Assembly: GCA_027056615.1 (NCBI GenBank)
Contig: JALUKJ010000437.1
Coordinates: 1 to 6,394, forward strand
DNA: 6,394 nt
Reading direction: 5' to 3'
DNA from: Campylobacteraceae bacterium
GTDB taxonomy: Bacteria > Campylobacterota > Campylobacteria > Campylobacterales > Sulfurovaceae
Notes under the pieces: generated by a model
Databases searched by the model: none
What the model saw: only the letters and a program-made list of their open reading frames with translations
What the model was told of the DNA's origin: nothing
Shown: positions 1-5,543 of the stretch, piece after piece
How positions within the stretch are numbered: the stretch's first letter is position 1
How the letters are laid out: each line of letters opens with the position of its first letter
Translations under genes and position numbers: made by a program

Positions 1-22
1 AAATAAACTAGGAAACTATATC

Positions 23-1012
23 ATGACATTAGCAGAGTGGAACGAAAAAAAAGCAAAAGAGCTTGAAGAGCAAAAAAAGAAACCTCTACAAAAAATTAGT
101 AACAATTTTATTGATAATACTATCAACAAAAATAATATAAATGCGATTAAAACAGTTTTTTATTTAGCAACAATTTTAGATAAATTTAATTTTGATTTAA
201 GGCTAGATAGCCTGAAAATTGACCTTAATGATATGCTTAAATATACAGAGATGACAAGGCAAGAAATAAGAAATAATTTAAAAATGATGCAAGAGACCTC
301 TATAACATTTATTAATGAAAAAGAGGAGTGGGAAAAATATATAGTGTTAATTCCTCAAATTAGCATATCTTATGGTAGTAATTTTATTACCATAGACCTC
401 TATTCAAAAATAGCAAAATTGATAGTTGAGGTAAAAAATAATTATACCTATATAGATACAAGTGTTTTGATGTCTCTAAAAAGTAAGCACAGCATACGGA
501 TATTACCTCTATTAGAGAAAATAAAGGGATATGACGCTCATATAGGTAAAAGAAAAACAATGTCACTAAATGCATTAAATGATTTTTTTGGAACAAAATA
601 TAAAAGAATTGCAGATATAGAGAGGAGAGTTTTGAAACCTGCACAAAAAGAGCTAGACAATAGTCCAACTCTTACATTTATATATCAAGTACATATGGAA
701 TCCTTCGGAAGAGGAAGACCAAGAGCAACAAGTGTAACCATAGATTTAATTATCAGACCAGAGTATTATTTATCTAGTCGAAAAGTTTTTATAGAGTACA
801 TGCGAACGTCATGTATAGGAAAAAATATTTTAGATACCATAGATAAACATACCCATAAAAGAATAACAATATACATCTCAACCAAAGGAAGACTTTACGA
901 CAGAATAAGTGGAGAGTCATTTGATGCAAAAAGAGCCAATGAGATTTGGACTACTCTTTATGAGTTGGCTAAAGATGGGAAGTTGGAGCTTTTAAAAAGA
1001 GATAGTGTTTAA
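23..1012 (+). CDS. Rep_3 (RepB-like) plasmid-type replication initiator protein
   Basis: This 329-residue protein resembles the Rep_3 family of plasmid replication initiators, which bind iterons at an origin through two winged-helix domains and recruit host replication proteins. Residues 25-135 fit the first winged helix and 140-245 the second. The family-like stretches I recognise are the helix around SKHSIRILPLLEK (154-166) and the segment around IERRVLKPAQKEL (199-211). Residues 250-329 form a basic C-terminal extension, and the first 25 residues are highly charged. An AGGAAA ribosome site at 10-15 supports the ATG at 23. Sixteen of its 19 arginine codons are AGA or AGG, against 8 of 25 in ruvB, and ATA isoleucine codons are frequent, so it may have been acquired by transfer. 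It ends 56 bp from the 3' end of ssrA. No iterons are visible in the window; they could lie upstream. The family is fairly sure; whether it still works as an initiator is unknown. Confidence 0.8.
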   Translation: MTLAEWNEKKAKELEEQKKKPLQKISNNFIDNTINKNNINAIKTVFYLATILDKFNFDLRLDSLKIDLNDMLKYTEMTRQEIRNNLKMMQETSITFINEKEEWEKYIVLIPQISISYGSNFITIDLYSKIAKLIVEVKNNYTYIDTSVLMSLKSKHSIRILPLLEKIKGYDAHIGKRKTMSLNALNDFFGTKYKRIADIERRVLKPAQKELDNSPTLTFIYQVHMESFGRGRPRATSVTIDLIIRPEYYLSSRKVFIEYMRTSCIGKNILDTIDKHTHKRITIYISTKGRLYDRISGESFDAKRANEIWTTLYELAKDGKLELLKRDSV

Positions 1013-1068
1013 ATTTAGGCTTCTTGAACGGTTTGAGATATTAGGCTAAATGTAGTTAGATTGTTGTT

Positions 1069-1440
1069 TGGTGGAGGCGTGGGGAATTGAACCCCAGTCC
1101 TAAAATAGCTAGAACTATGACTCTACATGTTTAGTCGATATTGATTTTTCTTATCTTGCTTCGCACAATATCCAAAGCTATGCAAGACCAGCCAAGAGTT
1201 CATCTTTTAGCATGGCTTCTAAAAGATATAGTCATCAGATTGTAATACCCAAAATCTAGCTAAGATGACACTCACTAGCAGGGCAGTCCTCCGATTGCTC
1301 GGGGTTAAAACTTACGCTACTGCGTAAGCTGGACGGTAATCTGTGTTGTTTGCAGTTATATGCGATGAGCCGTATAACGGAGTTGCTCAGTCCGACATGC
1401 ACATAATCCCGACTATTCCAGTCGAAACCAAGTCGCCCCC
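1069..1440 (-). ncRNA. ssrA: tmRNA (transfer-messenger RNA, one-piece)
   Basis: This is the ribosome-rescue RNA that, with SmpB, frees stalled ribosomes and tags the unfinished protein. On the minus strand the RNA starts GGGGGCGACTTGG (from 1440) and ends CGCCTCCACCA (to 1069). The first seven bases pair with CGCCTCC (1073-1079), with a G:U pair at the third position, the identity signal for alanyl-tRNA synthetase. The T arm has a TGGGG/CCCCA stem (1092-1096 and 1080-1084) around the loop TTCAATT. CCA is encoded. Just upstream of the tag, CGGA/TCCG and TGAGC/GCTCA can form a crossing H-type pseudoknot (about 1366-1395), as expected for PK1. The length of 372 nt is normal for a one-piece tmRNA. 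The downstream 1013-1068 interval shows no convincing terminator, and the 3' end faces the Rep_3 gene, an arrangement often seen at integrated elements. Confidence 0.96.
1312..1353 (-). other. tmRNA tag-peptide reading frame, ANNTDYRPAYAVA
   Basis: This is the proteolysis-tag reading frame inside ssrA. It runs from the GCA resume codon at 1353 to a TAA stop at 1312 and encodes 13 residues, ANNTDYRPAYAVA. The sequence resembles the Helicobacter and Campylobacter tags I remember, but it ends in Val-Ala instead of the common Ala-Ala. The final codons and stop form a perfect small hairpin, TTACGC-AGTA-GCGTAA (1312-1327). This matches the usual tmRNA design, in which the end of the tag frame lies in a helix. 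Confidence 0.93.
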
Positions 1441-1448
1441 ATATTTAT

Positions 1449-1474
1449 GTAATAATTCAAGAGTGAATTACTAC
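1449..1474 (-). promoter_or_regulatory. Hairpin in the 5' leader of pre-tmRNA
   Basis: On the minus strand GTAGTAATTCA pairs with TGAATTATTAC around a CTCT loop, giving an 11-bp stem with one G:U pair. It lies between the predicted transcription start (about 1480) and the mature tmRNA 5' end, eight bases before that end. No U-run follows, so it is not a terminator. A role in leader processing or in keeping the leader from misfolding with the tmRNA is inference. Confidence 0.6.
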
Positions 1475-1486
1475 AGGAGGGTAATT

Positions 1487-1515
1487 ATTGTATCATAAAA
1501 ATTTTTTTATGTCAA
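1487..1515 (-). promoter_or_regulatory. Sigma-70-type promoter of ssrA
   Basis: On the minus strand there is a perfect -35 box TTGACA (1510-1515), a 17-bp spacer and a near-perfect -10 box TACAAT (1487-1492). Transcription should start near 1480, giving a leader of about 40 nt that must be removed, presumably by RNase P at 1440. The -35 box begins two bases beyond the stop codon of the upstream coiled-coil gene. Such a complete consensus is uncommon in Campylobacterota, where -35 boxes are usually weak, and it fits an abundant stable RNA. Confidence 0.85.
1494..1511. repeat. A/T-only inverted repeat in the ssrA promoter spacer
   Basis: The 18 bp comprise CATAAAAA, two T, then TTTTTATG: a perfect 8-bp inverted repeat filling nearly all of the spacer between the -35 and -10 boxes. 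It could be an operator, a curved A-tract element or chance in A+T-rich DNA. It is too poor in G+C to be a convincing terminator for the upstream gene. Confidence 0.5.
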
Positions 1516-1517
1516 GA

Positions 1518-1772
1518 TTATGCTGAAATTTGAAAGTCGCTATGTTCTCCAAGAACTTGATTAATTCTTTGTGCAATATCTTCAATTTCTAACTCTCTTA
1601 GCTCCTGCTCTTCACGAAGTTTTAAAATCTCTTTACGAAGTTCTGCTTCTGTCTCACGATTTAGTGCTATTGACTCTTTTAATTGACGATTTTCTTCTTT
1701 AAGAGCTTCATATTTATCTAAAACTAATGTAATTTTACTATCTAATTCATCTAAAATAGTTCTTTGATTCAT
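1518..1772 (-). CDS. Small coiled-coil protein, weakly ZapB-like
   Basis: This 84-residue acidic protein has no signal peptide or membrane segment and is probably cytoplasmic. Residues 5-75 are an almost unbroken run of charged heptads rich in Leu, Glu, Lys and Arg, with no proline or glycine until G75, so nearly the whole protein should be one coiled coil. Its size and the pattern LDELDSKI...YEALKEENRQLKE recall ZapB and the related TIGR02449-type small proteins that act at the division ring, but coiled coils look alike and this is only a suggestion. The start at 1772 is supported by AAGGA at 1780-1784, seven bases upstream. It lies 58 bp downstream of trpA on the same strand, and its stop codon almost touches the ssrA promoter, so it may be transcribed with trpA, from its own promoter, or both. 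Existence as a gene is fairly sure; function is not known. Confidence 0.8.
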   Translation of the reverse strand: MNQRTILDELDSKITLVLDKYEALKEENRQLKESIALNRETEAELRKEILKLREEQELRELEIEDIAQRINQVLGEHSDFQISA

Positions 1773-1811
1773 ATCTTATTCCTTATATTTAGTTTAAACT
1801 TTTACATTAAT

Positions 1812-1817
1812 ATTATA
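1812..1817 (-). promoter_or_regulatory. Possible -10 box for the coiled-coil gene
   Basis: A perfect TATAAT lies on the minus strand in the gap between trpA and the small coiled-coil gene, about 40 bp before its ATG. No good -35 box is seen at 17 bp, but Campylobacterota promoters often rely on the -10 box alone. In such A+T-rich DNA a chance match is possible. Confidence 0.4.
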
Positions 1818-1830
1818 ACCTATTTTTTTC

Positions 1831-2610
1831 CTATTCATTAATTTTTTCTTTAATTTCTTTGGCTAAATTAGCTACTTTTGTAATTTTTTGAGAATTATTA
1901 AGTGTCTCATCTAAAAGAACTTTTACAAAAGCTGAACCAACAATAACCCCATCAACACCTTGGGCTTTCTCTTTAGCTGTGTTTTGGTCAACACCAAAAC
2001 CTACATAGACAGGAGTTGTAGTATACTCTTTAATATCTGCAATAACTGTTTGTAAATCTTCACTTTTCCCTGCTCCTGTAATTCCTGCATAGGCTACAAG
2101 ATAGATAAACTTTTGAGACTCTGTAACAATCTTTTTAATTCGTTCTGTTGAATCGGTTGGAGCAATAAAATCTATAAGATTTAGATTTGCCTCTCTCATC
2201 ATAGCTTGATAAGGTTGTGCCTCTTCAAATGGTAAATCAGGAATAATAAATCCATTTACACTACTCTGTGTTGCTTGGTCTATAAAAAACTCCATACCTT
2301 TATGATAAAAAGGGTTAAAGTAGCCCATCCATAATGTATCTATTTTTGGAGCAATCTCTTTTGAAGCCTTAAAAAGGTCTTCAAGTCTGAAACCACCTTG
2401 TAGAGCTTTGAGGTTTGCTTTTTCAATAATAGGACCATCTGCAACAGGGTCAGAAAATGGCATACCCAATTCAAGGGTATCAACACCTGCATCTGCTAAA
2501 GCCAATGCCATATCAACGGTAAAATCTAAAGAGGGGTAACCTGTAGTAATGTATGCAACTAAATTTTTCAATTGGGACTCTTTTTTTAAAATATTGTTGG
2601 TATTATACAT
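1831..2610 (-). CDS. trpA: Tryptophan synthase alpha chain
   Basis: TrpA cleaves indole-3-glycerol phosphate to indole and glyceraldehyde 3-phosphate. It works as a cytoplasmic alpha2-beta2 complex with TrpB, which joins the indole to serine. The 259 residues match the family's usual length and form one TIM barrel. The catalytic pair is present: Glu47 in LELGMPFSDP and Asp58 in ADGP, matching E. coli Glu49 and Asp60. Tyr170, Thr178 and Gly179 (YLVAYAGITG) match E. coli Tyr175, Thr183 and Gly184. The phosphate loops are GFGV (204-207) and GSA (225-227). One small oddity is Ala173 where E. coli has Ser178. The start at 2610 gives a normal N terminus, but no clear Shine-Dalgarno sequence precedes it, only an A-rich run. 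No trpB is adjacent in this window, so trpA is separated from the rest of the pathway on this side at least. It is divergent from panB across 44 bp. Confidence 0.96.
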   Translation of the reverse strand: MYNTNNILKKESQLKNLVAYITTGYPSLDFTVDMALALADAGVDTLELGMPFSDPVADGPIIEKANLKALQGGFRLEDLFKASKEIAPKIDTLWMGYFNPFYHKGMEFFIDQATQSSVNGFIIPDLPFEEAQPYQAMMREANLNLIDFIAPTDSTERIKKIVTESQKFIYLVAYAGITGAGKSEDLQTVIADIKEYTTTPVYVGFGVDQNTAKEKAQGVDGVIVGSAFVKVLLDETLNNSQKITKVANLAKEIKEKINE

Positions 2611-2624
2611 TTTTTAGATAAAAT
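2597..2624 (+). promoter_or_regulatory. Possible promoter for panB
   Basis: TTGGTA (2597-2602) and TAAAAT (2619-2624) are separated by 16 bp and would start transcription near 2631, about 24 bases before the panB ATG. The -35 part overlaps the start of trpA on the other strand. Both the trpA and panB promoters must fit in or near the 44-bp gap, so they may compete. The boxes are weak and the call is tentative. Confidence 0.35.
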
Positions 2625-2654
2625 CACTTCAATGATATTGACAAGGTACAAACA

Positions 2655-3467
2655 ATGAGTATTCATACAAAAAAAGTTGCAAAAAAAGTAACTTTAACCA
2701 CTATTGCAAAGATGAAAGGCGTAGAGCCAATTACTATGGTAACAGCATACGATGCCCTTTTTGCTAAACTTTTTGATGGAAATGTAGACATGATATTGGT
2801 CGGAGATAGCCTAAATATGAGCTTTTTAGGAAAAAATGACACCCTTTCTGCTACTATGGAGCAGATGATTTATCATACCCAAGCAGTGTGTAATGGGGCA
2901 ACTCTGCCTCTTATTGTTTTAGATATGCCTTTTGGCTCTTATACCTCTAAGAGTGAAGCTATTAAAAATGCTACTCGTGCTTACCAAGAGACCAATGCAC
3001 AAGCAGTAAAAATAGAGGGTGGAAAAGAGAGAGCTAATATTGTCAAAGCTTTATGCGAAAACTCCATTGCTGTCTTAGGTCATATTGGGCTCATGCCTCA
3101 GTTTGTCCGTGCAGATGGTGGCTATAAAGTGAGAGGAAAAGATAAAACAGACATTGCCTCACTTATTGAAGATGCCAAAGCACTTGAAGCTGCTGGTGCT
3201 TTTGCTGTTGTTGTTGAAGGAGTCAAAAGTGAAGCTGCCAAAGCTATTACCGATGCTATTACCATTCCTACTATTGGAATTGGTGCAGGACTAGATTGTG
3301 ATGGTCAAGTATTAGTTTGGTCAGATATGTTTGGATTTTTTGAAGATTTTAAACCTAAATTTGTAAAACAGTATTGTAATGGTGCAAAGTTAATTCGTGA
3401 GAATTTAGAAAAGTATACTAGTGAAGTGAAAAATAGAGAATTTCCAAGTAAAGAGTTTACCTATTGA
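2655..3467 (+). CDS. panB: 3-methyl-2-oxobutanoate hydroxymethyltransferase (ketopantoate hydroxymethyltransferase)
   Basis: PanB transfers a hydroxymethyl group from 5,10-methylene-tetrahydrofolate to 2-oxoisovalerate, the first committed step of pantothenate and coenzyme A synthesis. The enzyme is a cytoplasmic TIM barrel needing Mg2+. Its 270 residues are close to the E. coli length. Visible motifs are TAYDA (30-34), VGDSL with metal ligand Asp51 (E. coli Asp45), LDMPFGSY with Asp90 (E. coli Asp84), VKIEGG with Lys119 and Glu121 (E. coli Lys112 and Glu114), GHIGLMPQ (142-149), the catalytic Glu188 in VVVEGV (E. coli Glu181) and IPTIGIGAG (204-212). AAGG at 2643-2646, eight bases upstream, supports the ATG at 2655. 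Its TGA stop overlaps the ruvB ATG by one base, so the two genes are very likely co-transcribed and translationally coupled. No other pan gene is in the window. Confidence 0.97.
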   Translation: MSIHTKKVAKKVTLTTIAKMKGVEPITMVTAYDALFAKLFDGNVDMILVGDSLNMSFLGKNDTLSATMEQMIYHTQAVCNGATLPLIVLDMPFGSYTSKSEAIKNATRAYQETNAQAVKIEGGKERANIVKALCENSIAVLGHIGLMPQFVRADGGYKVRGKDKTDIASLIEDAKALEAAGAFAVVVEGVKSEAAKAITDAITIPTIGIGAGLDCDGQVLVWSDMFGFFEDFKPKFVKQYCNGAKLIRENLEKYTSEVKNREFPSKEFTY

Positions 3468-4462
3468 TGGAACGAATTGTAAATATTGAAAAATTTGATA
3501 ATGAATATATTGAAGAGGTCTCTTTACGACCCTCTTCATGGGATGAATATATTGGTCAAGAGCAGATTAAAAAGAATTTAAAAGTATTTATTGAAGCTTC
3601 TAAAAAGCGTGAAGAGGCTCTTGACCACATTCTATTTTTTGGACCTCCAGGATTAGGTAAAACAACCATTGCAAACCTTATTGCCACAGAGATGAACGCA
3701 CAAATTAAAACTACATCAGCACCAATGATTGAAAAGTCTGGTGATTTGGCAGCTATTTTAACTAATATTGAAGAGGGTGATATCTTATTTATTGATGAAA
3801 TTCATAGAATGTCACCTGCTATTGAAGAGATACTCTACTCAGCTATGGAGGACTTTAGACTAGATATTATAATTGGCTCTGGTCCTGCGGCTCAAACGGT
3901 TAAGATTGATTTACCACGATTTACACTTATTGGAGCAACTACTCGTGCAGGAATGTTGTCACACCCTCTTAGAGAGCGTTTTGGAATGCACTTTCGTATG
4001 CAGTTTTACAATGCTAAAGAGTTATCTGAAATTGTACGTTTGGCTTCGATTAAACTCAATAAAGTAACTCATGATGACGCTTCACATGAGATTGCTAAAC
4101 GAAGTCGTGGAACACCAAGATTGGCACTTAGACTTTTAAGACGTGTTCGTGACTTCTCTGAAGTGGCTAATGAAGAGAGAATTATTTTAAAGACTACTAA
4201 ATATGCTCTAAATCAACTAGGTGTAAATGAGTTAGGCTTTGATGAAGAAGATATTAGACTTCTTGAATTTCTTATTAGTTCAAAAGGTCGTCCAATGGGC
4301 TTAAGCACTATTGCTGCTGCCCTTAGTGAAGATGAAGGAACTATTGAAGATGTATTAGAACCATATCTTCTTGCTAATGGATATATAGAGCGTACAGCCC
4401 GTGGACGTATGGCTACCCAAAAGTCCTACTCATACTTTCGACTTAGCTCATTAGGAGAATAA
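3467..4462 (+). CDS. ruvB: Holliday junction branch migration ATPase RuvB
   Basis: RuvB is the hexameric AAA+ motor that, with RuvA, drives branch migration of Holliday junctions during recombinational repair before RuvC cuts them. From the ATG at 3467 the protein has 331 residues, a normal length. Walker A is GPPGLGKT (59-66), Walker B LFIDEIHR (107-114), sensor 1 GATTRAG (156-162), the arginine-finger region PLRERFG (167-173) and sensor 2 GTPRLAL with Arg218. The C-terminal winged helix (about 255-331) includes GRPMGLST and the basic [12 protein letters not shown] one codon earlier is in frame, but the ATG gives the family's usual MER start and the TGATG junction with panB. The ribosome site is weak, which fits translational coupling. 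Arginine codons are mostly CGN (17 of 25). Neither ruvA nor ruvC is adjacent, a scattered arrangement common in Campylobacterota. Confidence 0.97.
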   Translation: MERIVNIEKFDNEYIEEVSLRPSSWDEYIGQEQIKKNLKVFIEASKKREEALDHILFFGPPGLGKTTIANLIATEMNAQIKTTSAPMIEKSGDLAAILTNIEEGDILFIDEIHRMSPAIEEILYSAMEDFRLDIIIGSGPAAQTVKIDLPRFTLIGATTRAGMLSHPLRERFGMHFRMQFYNAKELSEIVRLASIKLNKVTHDDASHEIAKRSRGTPRLALRLLRRVRDFSEVANEERIILKTTKYALNQLGVNELGFDEEDIRLLEFLISSKGRPMGLSTIAAALSEDEGTIEDVLEPYLLANGYIERTARGRMATQKSYSYFRLSSLGE

Positions 4463-4469
4463 AAAAACT

Positions 4470-5498
4470 ATGATGAAAAAAAGTGACTATATTATTGCTA
4501 TTTTATTTGCATTTGCGTTAGTTGGTGCTTATGCCATCTACCAACCATTTTTACTATCTATGGTAGTAGCACTACTTTTAACCATGGCGACAACAAATGT
4601 ACATATTCAAATTACCAACTCTATCCACTCTGAAAATATATCATCAATTATTTTGAGTCTGCTACTTTTTCTTATTCTATTTGTACCTATTATATATATT
4701 ATGACTATTGGAGTACATGCTTTAGCAACTATGGATTTAGATATAATTAAACAGGTAACATCCAAAATTATCTCATTGACCGAAGAGATACCAATTTTAG
4801 GTGATTGGACAAAAGAGAATTTAGATAATCAACAGATTTTAGAGACGGTGAAATCCTCTACTATTACTATTACAAAAGCAGGAACACAGGGGATTGATTT
4901 TATAAAAAATGTCTTTTTTGTAATTGTCTTCTACTATATACTTAATCGTTATTCAGACAAACTTTTTTCACTTATTGCATCTTTTTTACCTATGAAAGAT
5001 AATGAAGGAAATCAGATTATAAAAGAGATTTCATCTACTATGGAGATAGTCTTCTACTCTATTATTGTTACAGCTATCTTTGAGGGATTGCTATTTGGTA
5101 TTGTTATCTCATTTTTTGGATTTAATGGGCTTTTGTTTGGAACTATTTATGGTTTTGCCTCACTAATTCCTTTTGTTGGTGGAGCTATTGTATGGATACC
5201 TGTTTCACTATATACTTGGACAACTATTAACTCAAATTCAGCCATTATTATTGTCCTTTACTCCATTATTGTCATCTCAATTATTGCAGATACTTTTATT
5301 AAACCAATTATTATTCGTTATATTAAAGACGATATATTACACAGTTCGGTTCATATTAATGAACTTATTATCTTCTTCTCTATTGTTGCAGGAATGAGTT
5401 CTTTTGGTTTTTGGGGAATGATTTTAGGCCCAGCACTTACTTCTTTTTTAATTGCTATATCTAAAGTATATATTGCCTTATATGGAGGAGAGAAGTAG
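4470..5498 (+). CDS. AI-2E family (PF01594) multi-pass membrane protein
   Basis: This 342-residue inner-membrane protein belongs to the family once called UPF0118 and now named AI-2E transporter, after a proposed autoinducer-2 exporter. Members have been linked to different exports and to ion antiport, so the substrate cannot be read from sequence. Hydrophobic segments lie at about 7-24, 27-41, 58-80, 142-158, 193-215, 217-247 (probably two), 257-277 and 298-330 (probably two). A soluble loop follows at about 83-140. Family motifs are SLIPFVGGAIVWIPV (231-245) and FGFWGMILGPAL (312-323). The ATG at 4470 follows ruvB by seven bases; a second ATG at 4473 is an equally possible start. The ribosome site AGGAG (4453-4457) lies inside the ruvB 3' end, so the gene is probably the last of the panB-ruvB operon. 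Family is firm; role is open. Confidence 0.9.
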   Translation: MMKKSDYIIAILFAFALVGAYAIYQPFLLSMVVALLLTMATTNVHIQITNSIHSENISSIILSLLLFLILFVPIIYIMTIGVHALATMDLDIIKQVTSKIISLTEEIPILGDWTKENLDNQQILETVKSSTITITKAGTQGIDFIKNVFFVIVFYYILNRYSDKLFSLIASFLPMKDNEGNQIIKEISSTMEIVFYSIIVTAIFEGLLFGIVISFFGFNGLLFGTIYGFASLIPFVGGAIVWIPVSLYTWTTINSNSAIIIVLYSIIVISIIADTFIKPIIIRYIKDDILHSSVHINELIIFFSIVAGMSSFGFWGMILGPALTSFLIAISKVYIALYGGEK

Positions 5499-5508
5499 CG
5501 TCAAACTT

Positions 5509-5539
5509 TAGTACCGTTCACGCTAAGTAAACGGTACTA
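5509..5539. terminator. Hairpin between convergent genes, probable bidirectional terminator
   Basis: TAGTACCGTT (5509-5518) and AACGGTACTA (5530-5539) form a perfect 10-bp stem with an 11-nt loop. It lies 10 bp after the stop of the membrane-protein gene and 4 bp after the stop of the opposite-strand outer-membrane gene, where a shared terminator is expected. The flanking T-runs are short and broken on both strands (ATAATTT and AAAGTTT), so termination may be incomplete or may depend on other factors. Confidence 0.65.
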
Positions 5540-5543
5540 TAAT

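Noticed and set aside
387..668. Minus-strand reading frame of 93 codons opposite the rep gene
   Set aside because: It lies wholly inside the Rep_3 gene, has a skewed composition rich in Leu, Phe and Tyr, resembles no family I know, and has no clear ribosome site.
1022..1038. CTTGAAC and GTTTGAG as a terminator hairpin between rep and ssrA
   Set aside because: The two arms are separated by a single base, need two G:U pairs and are not followed by a T-run on either strand, so no stable terminator forms.
1015..1047. Direct repeat TTAGGCT (1015-1021 and 1041-1047) as an attachment-site or iteron pair
   Set aside because: Two seven-base copies in A+T-rich DNA can occur by chance; there is no third copy and neither overlaps the ssrA end.
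2638..2643. TTGACA as a -35 box for panB
   Set aside because: It lies only about 11 bases before the panB ATG, so the matching -10 box would fall inside the gene and transcription would start after the start codon.
3464..3466. TTG as the ruvB start codon
   Set aside because: It is followed directly by an ATG that gives the usual MER start of RuvB and the common TGATG overlap, so the ATG at 3467 is preferred.
3873..4067. Plus-strand reading frame of 64 codons inside ruvB
   Set aside because: It is an out-of-frame shadow of the strongly conserved RuvB sequence, with a leucine-rich composition typical of frameshifted translation.
5173..5397. Plus-strand reading frame of 74 codons inside the membrane-protein gene
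   Set aside because: It is an out-of-frame shadow of a hydrophobic gene; its leucine runs come from the A+T-rich codons of the real frame.
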